64,000 bases of DNA from contig NZ_JADQDM010000004.1 of assembly GCF_015694525.1 (NCBI RefSeq), positions 1 through 64,000 on the forward strand. The letters run 5' to 3'. This document shows positions 50,506 to 58,296 of the stretch, piece after piece. The notes below the pieces were generated by a model that saw only the letters and a program-made list of their open reading frames with translations, ran no database searches and was not told where the DNA came from. The position numbers and the translations under genes are program-made. The first letter of the stretch is position 1. Every line of letters starts with the position of its first letter. This DNA comes from Hymenobacter ruricola. GTDB lineage: Bacteria; Bacteroidota; Bacteroidia; Cytophagales; Hymenobacteraceae.

Positions 50506-51141
50506 ATGAACCTCATCCGTGTGCTCCGCCGCCTGCTGCCGCTCCTGTTTTTGGTGGTGCTGGGCTGGTTTCTCTGGAAAAAAGTGGGCGCCACGCTGGC
50601 CGGCCTCAACCCGCTGGCTGCCGAAGAGCCGCGCATCACCGTGACGCACAACACGGTGCTGACGCAGGTGGAAGCCCTGGGCCGGCTGGAGCTGGTGCGC
50701 TACCGTTTCAAGGACGTGGTGGAGTACCGGCGCAAGGCCTACCGGTTTTTGCCCGAGTCGAAGGTGGCGCTGGTGGTGGGCGGCGAGGCCGTGGGCTGCA
50801 TCGACCTGCGCAAGCTTAAGCCCCAGGACGTGGTGCTGGAAGGCGACTCGGTGGTGCGCGTGGCCCTGCCCGCGCCGGAGCTGTGCACCTTCCAGATTAA
50901 CCACAACCAAAGCCGCGTCTTCAGCACCGAAAACGGCCTTTTTCAGGATGCGCAACTGGTGGACGAGGGCTACAAATACGCCGAAGCCCAGGTGCGCAAC
51001 GCCGCCCTGCAGTCGGGTATCCTGGCCGAAACCCAGCGCAACGCCGAGCAGATTCTCGTGCCCATGCTGCGCACCCTCACCGGCCGCCGCGTGATACTGG
51101 GGCGGCAGTTGGCGCTGCCCAAGGCGGGGCCCAAGCAGTGA
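50506..51141 (+). CDS. DUF4230 family membrane-anchored protein
   Basis: The protein has 211 residues from the ATG at 50506 (a GTG nine bases before is possible). It starts MNLIRVLRRLLPLLFLVVLG, a signal anchor or membrane helix, followed by a periplasmic or cytosolic beta/alpha domain with THNTVLTQVEALGRLELVRY near 45 and QRNAEQILVPMLRTLTGRRV near 180, the typical DUF4230 text. Function is unknown; members occur in many bacteria, often in one copy. The next gene begins at its stop, suggesting coupled translation. Confidence 0.87.
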   Translation: MNLIRVLRRLLPLLFLVVLGWFLWKKVGATLAGLNPLAAEEPRITVTHNTVLTQVEALGRLELVRYRFKDVVEYRRKAYRFLPESKVALVVGGEAVGCIDLRKLKPQDVVLEGDSVVRVALPAPELCTFQINHNQSRVFSTENGLFQDAQLVDEGYKYAEAQVRNAALQSGILAETQRNAEQILVPMLRTLTGRRVILGRQLALPKAGPKQ

Positions 51142-51158
51142 GCCCACTCAGCAGCTAT

Positions 51159-51596
51159 ATGACCACTGCCGAAGCCTACGATTTGCTGCTGGCCCATGCC
51201 GGCGCCTCTCCCGACCCTGACCATCCCAAATTTGCGGGCGGCTTTTTGGGAATGCTCCGGCCTTACCATGCATTGTGTGAGCACAATTTTCACGAAGTCA
51301 TGCAGGCGTTGCGCACCGTTGCACCGCAATTGCAAGAACCGGCCGTCGACCGCGAGCTTATCAGTGCCTTGTGGGGCATTTGTCACTTCGGCCGCGCCTG
51401 GGCTTTGGAAAAGGGCAGCATGCTCCAGCGCAACGACCTGATTACGGAGGCGGATGCTGACCGCCTAGATGAGTGGCTCAGCATCATTTCCTACGCCGTG
51501 ACCAGCTTGCTGGATGACTCGGGCGCTGAGGAGGCCTTTCAGTCCTATGACTTTTACCTGGCCAACGCACGGGGCTCAGGCCCAGCTCCGAACTAA
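51159..51596 (+). CDS. Hypothetical helical protein
   Basis: The protein has 145 residues from the ATG at 51159. A GTG at 51138 overlapping the previous gene's stop (GTGA) would add 7 residues. It is helical and neutral to acidic, with HALCEHNFHEVMQALRTVAP and ISALWGICHFGRAWALEKGS, and no signal or membrane segment. I do not recognise the family. It follows DUF4230 closely, so it is probably in the same transcript, and converges with recX with only 2 bp between the stops. Confidence 0.75.
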   Translation: MTTAEAYDLLLAHAGASPDPDHPKFAGGFLGMLRPYHALCEHNFHEVMQALRTVAPQLQEPAVDRELISALWGICHFGRAWALEKGSMLQRNDLITEADADRLDEWLSIISYAVTSLLDDSGAEEAFQSYDFYLANARGSGPAPN

Positions 51597-51598
51597 GT

Positions 51599-52105
51599 TT
51601 ACTCCTCGTCCTCCGGCGCTTTGCCCAACTCATCGAGCGCGATTTTTATCAGGTCCTGCTCGTAGCCTTTGCCGGTGAGGTACTGTGAGATTTTCTGGCG
51701 GCGCACGCGCGGGTTTTTCTCCTTTTCCTGCCGGTCCTTCTTCTCCATGATGTCGACCAGGTTCTGGTAATACTCCTCGCCGTCAATTTCCTTCAAGCCC
51801 GACTTGATGCAATACTCGCTGATGCCTTTTTGCTTGAGCTCCTGCACGATGCGTCGGCGGCCCCACTTCTTCTGGCGGTAGTGGCCGCGCACGAAGGCCT
51901 TGGCAAACCGCTCCTCGTCCAGCAGCTTTTCGCGGCCCAGCCGGATGATGATTTCGCCGGCTTCGTCCTCGTCGAGGCCGTAGGAGCGCAGCTTTTGCTC
52001 CACCTCTTTCTGGGTGCGCTCCTGGTAGGCGCAGAAGGCGGCAATCTTTTGCAAGGCTTCGCCGGGCGTGTACTGCTTGGGCGCTTTGTCGGGGTTTTTA
52101 AACAT
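51599..52105 (-). CDS. recX: Regulatory protein RecX
   Basis: The protein has 168 residues from the ATG at 52105. RecX binds and limits RecA filaments. It shows the three-helix-repeat layout of the family: CAYQERTQKEVEQKLRSYGL near 28, EEIIIRL-like GEIIIRLGREKLLDEERFAK near 50, FVRGHYRQKKWGRRRIVQEL near 72 and KISQYLTGKGYEQDLIKIAL near 140. Length is normal (about 150-170). It is not next to recA here. Its 3' end nearly touches the convergent hypothetical gene. Confidence 0.92.
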   Translation of the reverse strand: MFKNPDKAPKQYTPGEALQKIAAFCAYQERTQKEVEQKLRSYGLDEDEAGEIIIRLGREKLLDEERFAKAFVRGHYRQKKWGRRRIVQELKQKGISEYCIKSGLKEIDGEEYYQNLVDIMEKKDRQEKEKNPRVRRQKISQYLTGKGYEQDLIKIALDELGKAPEDEE

Positions 52106-52440
52106 GGGCAAGGAGCAATAAATAGTCAACGGCTGCGCTGCCGCGCCGGCCGGTCTTGCTTAACACGGCCGGCGGAAGTTCGTTGCCCGCGGCGGCACAA
52201 TTGAACGGCAATGCGGCCCCGACGGGCAAAGAATATCGGGACTGCTGGTAAAATCCGACGCCCAGGAAGGCGGCGCAAAAGCGAAGCAGCGCTAAATAGC
52301 TCTTTTGCTATAATAATCGGTGTTTTTACGTAATTCTCTCAGGGTTTCTACTCAAATGTACTGGGCCGACAGAGCCCTGCCACCGGCGCGGGCGTACTGC
52401 TTGAAATTCTTCCACATTCACCCTTTTCACATTTTCTAAT
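52106..52440. other. 335-bp intergenic region before the ferritin-like operon
   Basis: The region is divergent between recX and the ferritin-like genes. It has an AT-rich stretch (52295-52340) likely to contain the promoter, but no full TAnnTTTG with TTG was found. The ORFs in it are not convincing. Nothing else is seen. Confidence 0.5.
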
Positions 52441-53244
52441 ATGCACAACCCCAACAACCTTCTGGCAGGCCCCGCCGATGAACCCGGCCGCGGCCTGACC
52501 AGCCCGTTGGCCCGGCGCAGCTTTTTGCGCTACTCGGGCGCGGGCCTGGCCATTGGCGGCCTCTGGCTGGCCGGCTGCTCCAAAGATGACGACACCGACG
52601 TGAACCCCAACGGCAACTTCATCGACGTGGGCAAAGACGACACCGGCATCCTGAACTACGCCTACGCCCTGGAGCAACTGGAAGCGGCCTTTTACACCCA
52701 AGTGGTGGGGTCGTTTTACACGGGCGCTACCGCCACCGAGCAGGCCATTCTCAAGGACATCAAGGACCACGAAATCAGCCACCGCGAGTTTTTCAAGCGG
52801 GCCATCACCTCGGGCCGCATCAGCGACAGCCTGCAGCCTGATTTCAGCAACATCGACTTCACGCAGCGCACCACCACCTCGGGCAAACTGGGCGTGCTGC
52901 AAGCCGCCATGGCGTTTGAGGACCTGGGCGTGGCCGCCTACAACGGCGCCGGCCGCTTTATCACCAACAACGACTACCTGACGCTGGCTGGTAAAATCGT
53001 GTCGGTGGAAGCGCGCCACGCGGCCCTGATTCGGGAGTTGATTAAAACCAACAGTTTCGTGGCCAACGACGTGGTGAACCTGGACACCAGCACCCCAAAC
53101 AACCTGGGCGGCAGCCCCGCCGTCACGGGCAACCTCAACGGCACGGGCCTGGAACGCTCGAAGCGTCCGGCTGCGGTGCTCACCACGGCTAACACCTTCC
53201 TGGCTGCGGGCTCCAAGCTCAGCGCCACCCAATATCCCGCCTAA
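52441..53244 (+). CDS. Ferritin-like domain protein with Tat/lipoprotein signal
   Basis: The protein has 267 residues. The N-terminus holds SPLARRSFLRYSGAGLAIGG, with a twin-arginine motif, and LAGCSK, a lipobox with Cys near residue 46, so it is probably Tat-exported and lipid-anchored. The rest is a ferritin-like four-helix bundle: YALEQLEAAFY near 80, IKDHEISHREFFKRA near 108, MAFEDLGVAAYNGAG near 158, VEARHAALIREL near 188. The E and ExxH positions can bind two metal ions. Similar proteins (DUF/Ferritin_2) in Bacteroidota are of unknown role, perhaps iron or peroxide handling. A second such gene follows at 30 bp. Confidence 0.88.
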   Translation: MHNPNNLLAGPADEPGRGLTSPLARRSFLRYSGAGLAIGGLWLAGCSKDDDTDVNPNGNFIDVGKDDTGILNYAYALEQLEAAFYTQVVGSFYTGATATEQAILKDIKDHEISHREFFKRAITSGRISDSLQPDFSNIDFTQRTTTSGKLGVLQAAMAFEDLGVAAYNGAGRFITNNDYLTLAGKIVSVEARHAALIRELIKTNSFVANDVVNLDTSTPNNLGGSPAVTGNLNGTGLERSKRPAAVLTTANTFLAAGSKLSATQYPA

Positions 53245-53274
53245 TCCGGCCCATCCTTTTAACGCAGCTTTATC

Positions 53275-54249
53275 ATGGACTTATTTCAAATCATTGACGA
53301 CATCGCCAAAGTCGACCCCGAAACGCTCGACCGGTTCGATTCGCGTCGGGCGGCCTTCCGCAATTTCCTGGGCTTTGGCAAGAAGGTAACGGCCACGGCC
53401 TTGCCCCTGGCCGTGAGCACGTTGTTCACCAAAGCCTACGGCCAAACCGCCGCGCTGCCTGCCGCCGTGGTTGCCACGCTTAATCTGGCCCTGCAGCTCG
53501 AATACCTGGAGTATTTTTACTACGACACGGCGCTCAACTCGTCGGGCCTGAACCTGACGGCGGATGAGCGGGGCGCGTTTGAAATCATTCGCAACGACGA
53601 GTTGCTGCACATCAATATATTGCGCACCACGCTCGGCTCGGCCGCCATTGCCCCCCTCACCCGCGCCAGCTTCGACTATACCACCTCGCAAAACCTGAGC
53701 CGCTCGCCCGTGGCCCCGCTCACCGCGCTGGGCGGCACCACCAGCCCCACCACCGGTCCGTTTACCGACAAAGCCGTGTTCCTGCTGGCGGCCCAGCAGT
53801 TCGTGGACACCGGCGTGCGCGCCTACAAAGGCGGCGCCCCGAGCCTGAACACCAGCACCACGAAGGACATTCTGGAGGCGGCCCTCAACATTCATTCCGT
53901 GGAAGCCCGGCACTCGTCGCGCATCCGCTCGTTGCGGCGCGGCGGGGTGCAAAGCGCCAACGCTCCCAAAAGCTGGATTACGCCCGACGAAACGCCCAAC
54001 ACGCCCGGCTTGCCCAACAACGGCGTGGCCAATTCTCCCACGACGGTGGGCCCGTACTTGGCCGGCCTGCCAGTTGCCAACTTCCCGGCTGAAGACAACA
54101 TCACGCAGGCTACCCTCAACGTGCAGACGATTGGCACCCTGGTTTCCGGCACGGCCGGCGCCGAAGCTTTCGACGAGCCGCTGAACGCCGAAACGGTGAA
54201 AGGAATTGCCAAAAATTTCGCGGCCAACCCGACGGCTTTGTTCAACTAA
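53275..54249 (+). CDS. Second ferritin-like domain protein of the pair
   Basis: The protein has 324 residues. The N-terminal motif FDSRRAAFRNFLGFGKKVTA resembles a twin-arginine signal, followed by a hydrophobic stretch to KAYGQT. The bundle has LQLEYLEYFYYDTAL near 75, IIRNDELLHINILR near 107, QFVDTGVRAYKG near 175 and IHSVEARHSSRIRSL near 205. The position of the third helix Glu in the first protein (FEDLGV) is FVDTGV here, so one expected metal ligand appears to be missing. The C-terminal ~100 residues have no clear similarity. It is transcribed with the first gene and followed by a terminator. The two likely form a complex or work in sequence; this is inference. Confidence 0.85.
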   Translation: MDLFQIIDDIAKVDPETLDRFDSRRAAFRNFLGFGKKVTATALPLAVSTLFTKAYGQTAALPAAVVATLNLALQLEYLEYFYYDTALNSSGLNLTADERGAFEIIRNDELLHINILRTTLGSAAIAPLTRASFDYTTSQNLSRSPVAPLTALGGTTSPTTGPFTDKAVFLLAAQQFVDTGVRAYKGGAPSLNTSTTKDILEAALNIHSVEARHSSRIRSLRRGGVQSANAPKSWITPDETPNTPGLPNNGVANSPTTVGPYLAGLPVANFPAEDNITQATLNVQTIGTLVSGTAGAEAFDEPLNAETVKGIAKNFAANPTALFN

Positions 54250-54275
54250 GCAGTCTCTGCGGCGGCAATTCGTGC

Positions 54276-54304
54276 AAAAGGGCGGCCATTGGCCGCCCTT
54301 TTTG
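54276..54304 (+). terminator. Terminator of the ferritin-like operon
   Basis: AAAAGGGCGGCCATTGGCCGCC followed by CTTTTTGTT: the GGGCGGCC/GGCCGCCC stem with a T-run lies 27 bp after the stop. Confidence 0.88.
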
Positions 54305-54379
54305 TTGAGGCAGTAGCTGAATTTAGCTAACCCAAAGGCAACCTCTGCGGCGCGGCTGGCATCACAGGAAGCGGGGCCG

Positions 54380-54387
54380 TACCTTGG
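54380..54387 (+). promoter_or_regulatory. Possible -7 element for the DUF5686 gene
   Basis: TACCTTGG lies 33 bp before the ATG at 54420 and differs by one base from TAnnTTTG. Confidence 0.3.
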
Positions 54388-54419
54388 GCGGGCCTATTCT
54401 TTCTGCTTCTTGCCGCTGT

Positions 54420-57068
54420 ATGTTTTCGACCCTTCTACGCCTGCTGGTAATTACTTTTTTGCTGGGCGGGTTGCCCGTCCTGAGCCAGGCCGGCGTCATT
54501 AAAGGCACGGTGCGCGGGGCCAACGAACAGGGGCTGGCTTTCGCCAACGTGGCCGTGCGCGGCTCGGCCACCAGCACCGGCGCCAACGAGCAGGGCGAGT
54601 ACCAGCTGCGCCTCGCGGCGGGCCGCTACGAGCTGGTATTTCAGTACGTGGGCTACCGGCCGCACGTGCAGGCCGTGCGCGTGCCCGGCGGCGACTCGCT
54701 GCTGGCCGTGAACGTGACCCTGCAGGCCGAAGCCTACAACCTGGGCGAGGTGCTGGTGAAGTCTTCGGACCGCGACCCGGCCTACGCCATCATTCAGCAG
54801 GCGCAGCAGTGGCGGGCCTACCACCGCCGCGAGGTGGCCGCCTACCGGGCCCGCATCTACATCAAAGCCCTGGGCCGGATAGACGACACGCCGGCCAAAA
54901 TCATGGGCTTGTTCAAGCTCGGGCCCGATATCAAGAAAGGCATCTTCTACCTTTCCGAAAGCTTGTCCGATTTCAGCTTTACCCAGCCCAACGTGGTGAA
55001 GGAGCGCATGATATCGAGCCGGGTGAGCGGCGACTCGCGCGGCCTGAGCTTCAACCGGGCCAGCGCGGGGCGCAACCTGGGCTTTTATGAGAACCTGATA
55101 AAGCCGGCGTTTTCGGAGCGCGGGTTCGTGTCGCCCATCGCGGCCAACGCCATGCTGTTCTACAAGTACGAGTTGGTGGGCAGCACGCCGCAGGGAGGCG
55201 CGGTGGTGCACAAAATCCGCGTCATTCCGCGCCGCCGCACCGACCCCGTTTTTTCGGGCTACATCTACATCGTGGACGGCTCCTGGCGCATTCACTCCGT
55301 CGATTTGAGCCTGGACCAGGACGCCCAGATTGACTACGTTGACAACCTGACCATCAACCAGCAGTACGCCCCCGCCCCCGGCAACCCCAACGTGTGGCTC
55401 ATTCAGTCGCAGCAGGTGCGGGCCAGCTTGTCGGGCCTGGGCTTCAAAGGGTCGGGCTACATTACGGCCGTGCTCTCCAACTACGCCAACGTGGTGCCCA
55501 CCTACCCGGCCCCGCCCGAGCCCAAAGCCGCGCCGCCCGTGGTGGCCGACACCAAACCCGACGCGCCCCTCGGCCAGGAAACCGCCGCCCAAATCCGCAA
55601 GTGCAAGCCCGACCTGCGCGGCCTCAACGGCCAGGTGCGCAAGCAGGTGAAGCGCGCCCAGCGCGACTCGCTCAAGAACGACCCCTTCGCCAGCATGGGC
55701 CGCGGCGAGGTGCAGCGCATTGAAAAGGGCGTGAACGAGCGCGACTCGGCCTACTGGGACGCCATTCGGCCGGTGCCCCTCACGCTGGAAGAGCAAAGGG
55801 ACTACCACGTGAAGGACAGCACGGAAGTCATCCGCAACTCGCGTCCCTACCAGGATTCGCTGGACAAAAAGCGCAACGAGTTCGAGCCCATCAACCTGCT
55901 GATGGGCGGCTACACGTACCAGAATACCTACAAAAAACAGTCGGTGTCGGTGCTGCCCGTGGCCCAGATTTTCCAGTACAACACCGTGGAAGGGGCCGTG
56001 CTCAACGCCCAGGCCGTCTTCAGTCAGCGCACCGACAACCGGCGCTACGTCACGCTCACGCCCACGCTGCGCTACGGCTTCAGCAGCGAGGAACTGAACC
56101 CCAGCCTGAGCGCCACCTGGCAGCTGCACCCGGCCAAGCTCAAGCAAATCAGCCTGGTAGCGGGCCGCACCATCGAGAACTTTGACCGGAACTCGCAGCT
56201 CACGCCGGCCATCAACACGTTCTACACGCTCTACCTCAACCGCAACTACGCCAAGCTCTACCGCCGCGACGGTGCCGAGCTCACCTATCTCACCGAGCCG
56301 GTGAACGGCCTGAACCTGCGGGCCTCGGCCGGCTACTTCGACCGCCACGAGCTGTTCAACACCACCGACCGGCTTATTCACGACGTGCCCGGCCGCGCCT
56401 TCACCTCCAACCGCCCGGAGAGCGACGAACTGCCCGACACCGGCTTCGGCCGCAGCCGCATCCTCACGGTGGGTTTGTCGCTGGACTACAAGCCCGGGCA
56501 GCGCTACATCAACCGGCCCGACGGCAAGTTCAACCTCGGCTCGAAGTGGCCCACCTTCAACGTGCAGGGCCGGCTGGCCGTGCCCCACGCGCTGGGCGCC
56601 GACGTGCGCTACCTGCTGCTACAAGCCGGCGTGCGCGATGCCGTGCCGCTGGGCCTGCTGGGCACCAGTAACTTCCGTGTGAACGTGGGCGGCTTCGTGG
56701 GCAAGCAGGAGGGCGTGACCTTCGCCGATTACCGCCACTTTTCCGGCAACCAAACCCTGCTCACCGGCAACTTCAGCGACTTCCAGCTGCTGGACTACTA
56801 CCGCTTCAGCACCAACAACGCTTACCTCGAAGCCCACTACGACCACCACTTCAACGGCTTCTTCCTCAACTACGTGCCGCTGTTGCGCAAGCTGAAATGG
56901 CAGGAAGTGGCCTCGCTCAACTACCTGAAAACGGAGCAGGCCGGCCACTACGTGGAAGTGGGTGTGGGCATCGAGCACATCCTCAAAGTGCTGCGGGTGG
57001 ACTTCTACACCGCCCTGCAAAGCGGCGAAAAGCTGGGCACGGGCGTCCGGATAGGCATGGGCTTCTAG
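54420..57068 (+). CDS. DUF5686 outer-membrane protein with carboxypeptidase-like N-domain
   Basis: The protein has 882 residues from the ATG at 54420 (MFSTLLRLLVITFLLGGLPV). The signal peptide ends near LSQAG. Residues about 25-105 are a carboxypeptidase-regulatory-like domain (GLAFANVAVRGSATSTGANE). The rest is DUF5686: AYAIIQQAQQWRAYHRREVA near 122, YLSESLSDFSFTQPN, and a long C-terminal half predicted as an outer-membrane beta-barrel (repeated alternating segments such as VNVGGFVGKQEGVTFADYRH), ending with Phe (GTGVRIGMGF) as barrel proteins do. DUF5686 is common in Bacteroidota and its function is unknown. The middle (about 370-470) is charged and probably an exposed linker or insert. Confidence 0.88.
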   Translation: MFSTLLRLLVITFLLGGLPVLSQAGVIKGTVRGANEQGLAFANVAVRGSATSTGANEQGEYQLRLAAGRYELVFQYVGYRPHVQAVRVPGGDSLLAVNVTLQAEAYNLGEVLVKSSDRDPAYAIIQQAQQWRAYHRREVAAYRARIYIKALGRIDDTPAKIMGLFKLGPDIKKGIFYLSESLSDFSFTQPNVVKERMISSRVSGDSRGLSFNRASAGRNLGFYENLIKPAFSERGFVSPIAANAMLFYKYELVGSTPQGGAVVHKIRVIPRRRTDPVFSGYIYIVDGSWRIHSVDLSLDQDAQIDYVDNLTINQQYAPAPGNPNVWLIQSQQVRASLSGLGFKGSGYITAVLSNYANVVPTYPAPPEPKAAPPVVADTKPDAPLGQETAAQIRKCKPDLRGLNGQVRKQVKRAQRDSLKNDPFASMGRGEVQRIEKGVNERDSAYWDAIRPVPLTLEEQRDYHVKDSTEVIRNSRPYQDSLDKKRNEFEPINLLMGGYTYQNTYKKQSVSVLPVAQIFQYNTVEGAVLNAQAVFSQRTDNRRYVTLTPTLRYGFSSEELNPSLSATWQLHPAKLKQISLVAGRTIENFDRNSQLTPAINTFYTLYLNRNYAKLYRRDGAELTYLTEPVNGLNLRASAGYFDRHELFNTTDRLIHDVPGRAFTSNRPESDELPDTGFGRSRILTVGLSLDYKPGQRYINRPDGKFNLGSKWPTFNVQGRLAVPHALGADVRYLLLQAGVRDAVPLGLLGTSNFRVNVGGFVGKQEGVTFADYRHFSGNQTLLTGNFSDFQLLDYYRFSTNNAYLEAHYDHHFNGFFLNYVPLLRKLKWQEVASLNYLKTEQAGHYVEVGVGIEHILKVLRVDFYTALQSGEKLGTGVRIGMGF

Positions 57069-57091
57069 GCGCGGCCCCGCCGCCGGGTAGT

Positions 57092-57099
57092 TAAGTTTG
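57092..57099 (+). promoter_or_regulatory. -7 element for the GAF gene
   Basis: TAAGTTTG matches TAnnTTTG exactly and ends 27 bp before the ATG at 57126. No TTG at the right distance. Confidence 0.5.
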
Positions 57100-57125
57100 C
57101 AGTTCCACTCTTTGGCCTCTTTTCC

Positions 57126-57839
57126 ATGTCCGCTACCCCCGCCGCTTTGCTACCCGAAGACGAGCCCGAGCGCCTCCGCAGCCTACGGGCCCACGAGGTG
57201 CTGCCCACCCTCATCGAACCCGTGTTTGAGGAGTTTGTGGCCCTCACGGCCCAGGTATTTAGCCTGCCCATTTCCCTCATTGCCGTGGTGGAAGAAGACG
57301 ACGTGTACTACCCCGCCAACCACGGCATGCCCGGCAACGACCAGCAGCCCCGCGTGGAAGCTTTGTGTTCTACCGCCGTGCAGCAGTCGCGCGCCGTGGT
57401 TTACCACGACCTGCTGCTCGAAAGCACCGCCCTCACTCCCGAAGCGGCCCGCGCGGCTAAGGAAAACGAGTTGCGTTTCTACGCCGGGGCCCTGCTGCAA
57501 CTGCCCAACCAGCCGCCCCTGGGCACCCTGTGTATCATCGACCGCCAGCCCCGCACCCTCAGCGCGGCCGAGCAGCAGCTGCTGGAGCAATTGGCGGCGC
57601 TGGTCAGCCAGGCCATTGCCGTGCGCGTCAGCTGCCTCGGCCAGCCCACCGGCGGCCTGGAGCAGTGGGACGCACTGCGAAGCCAGCTGCAGGAAGAGCT
57701 GCGCGAACTGACGGCTTTGGTGCGTTACCTCTTCACCCGCCACGGCGTGCAGGTGCCCGTGCCCGCCGAGCTGCTGAGCCAGGTAGCCCGCCGCCTGAAC
57801 GACATCAAAACGCTGCTCGATGAATACCACCGCGTATAA
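57126..57839 (+). CDS. GAF domain protein
   Basis: The protein has 237 residues without signal or membrane segment. A GAF sensory domain covers about residues 35-165 (VFSLPISLIAVVEEDDVYYP, FYAGALLQLPNQPPLGTLCI, a near-canonical FYAGxPL..G.xxGTLCxxD motif with IIDRQPR). A C-terminal helical part (about 185-237, LQEELRELTALVRYLFTRHG) may dimerise. No kinase, cyclase or HTH domain is present, so it is a stand-alone GAF, possibly a partner of a histidine kinase elsewhere. Binding ligand unknown. It has its own -7 element and a long terminator hairpin after it. Confidence 0.87.
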   Translation: MSATPAALLPEDEPERLRSLRAHEVLPTLIEPVFEEFVALTAQVFSLPISLIAVVEEDDVYYPANHGMPGNDQQPRVEALCSTAVQQSRAVVYHDLLLESTALTPEAARAAKENELRFYAGALLQLPNQPPLGTLCIIDRQPRTLSAAEQQLLEQLAALVSQAIAVRVSCLGQPTGGLEQWDALRSQLQEELRELTALVRYLFTRHGVQVPVPAELLSQVARRLNDIKTLLDEYHRV

Positions 57840-57896
57840 TTAATTCCGTTTGCTGACGGACTCCGTCTCCGTGGCACCGCTGTCAGAACTGGGGTT

Positions 57897-57965
57897 CCGC
57901 TGCATGATAAAGCCCCTGCCCGACCAACATTCGTTGGACTGGGCAGGGGCTTTATCATGCAGCGG
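57897..57965. terminator. Very long bidirectional terminator hairpin
   Basis: CCGCTGCATGATAAAGCCCC continues into CTGCCC, giving a perfect 25-bp stem with its inverse at 57941-57965; the inner CCAAC/GTTGG pairs extend it. It lies between the convergent GAF gene and third PID-CTERM gene. T-runs are short (TTTAT). Confidence 0.85.
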
Positions 57966-57973
57966 GCAAGGCG

Positions 57974-58207
57974 CTATTTAGCAGCGGCGCGCTTGCGTTC
58001 GCGTAGGCGCTTCAGGCCATAGGCGGCGCCGGCGGCCAGCAGCAGCGAGGCGCCGCCATCGAGCGGCACGTCGGTAGCGGCGGGCGTGCCGGGAGCGGGG
58101 CCGCCCGTGCTCGGGCCCTGGGCTAACACGGGCGTTAAGGCACCCGCCAGCAGGCATACGCCCGCGGCGGCAATAACCAGGCGGAAAGACGAGGTAATGA
58201 TTTTCAT
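57974..58207 (-). CDS. Small PID-CTERM-type sorting-signal protein, copy 3
   Basis: The protein has 77 residues from the ATG at 58207 (seven more open codons upstream). Its signal peptide (MKIITSSFRLVIAAAGVCLL, ending VLAQ) differs from copies 1 and 2, but the mature part is nearly the same: QGPSTGGPAPGTPAATDV, then PLDGG, a hydrophobic helix (ASLLLAAGAAYGL) and a basic end KRLRERKRAAAK. Conservation is thus strongest in the mature linker and sorting motif, not in the signal. The gene is 89 bp downstream of the large DUF4394 T9SS protein gene on the same strand, again as a pair. It is the most distant in location, more than 40 kb from the other two. Confidence 0.85.
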   Translation of the reverse strand: MKIITSSFRLVIAAAGVCLLAGALTPVLAQGPSTGGPAPGTPAATDVPLDGGASLLLAAGAAYGLKRLRERKRAAAK

Positions 58208-58245
58208 AATCAGAAGGCTGAAAGACAAATACAGTGAGAGGCGGC

Positions 58246-58288
58246 GTTGCCAAACCCCGGAAGCATGAGCGCCTCCGGGGCCGGCAAC
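58246..58288 (-). promoter_or_regulatory. Intercistronic hairpin, pair 3
   Basis: GTTGCC at 58246-58251 pairs with GGCAAC at 58283-58288, and CCCCGGA with TCCGGGG inside, separated by small bulges. It lies in the gap between the T9SS and PID-CTERM genes, the place where pairs 1 and 2 also have hairpins. Confidence 0.6.
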
Positions 58289-58296
58289 TTAACCGG

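Noticed and set aside
54435..56588. 717-codon minus-strand open frame
   Set aside because: It is the reverse shadow of the DUF5686 gene, with low-complexity Val/Gly/His composition and no recognised motif.
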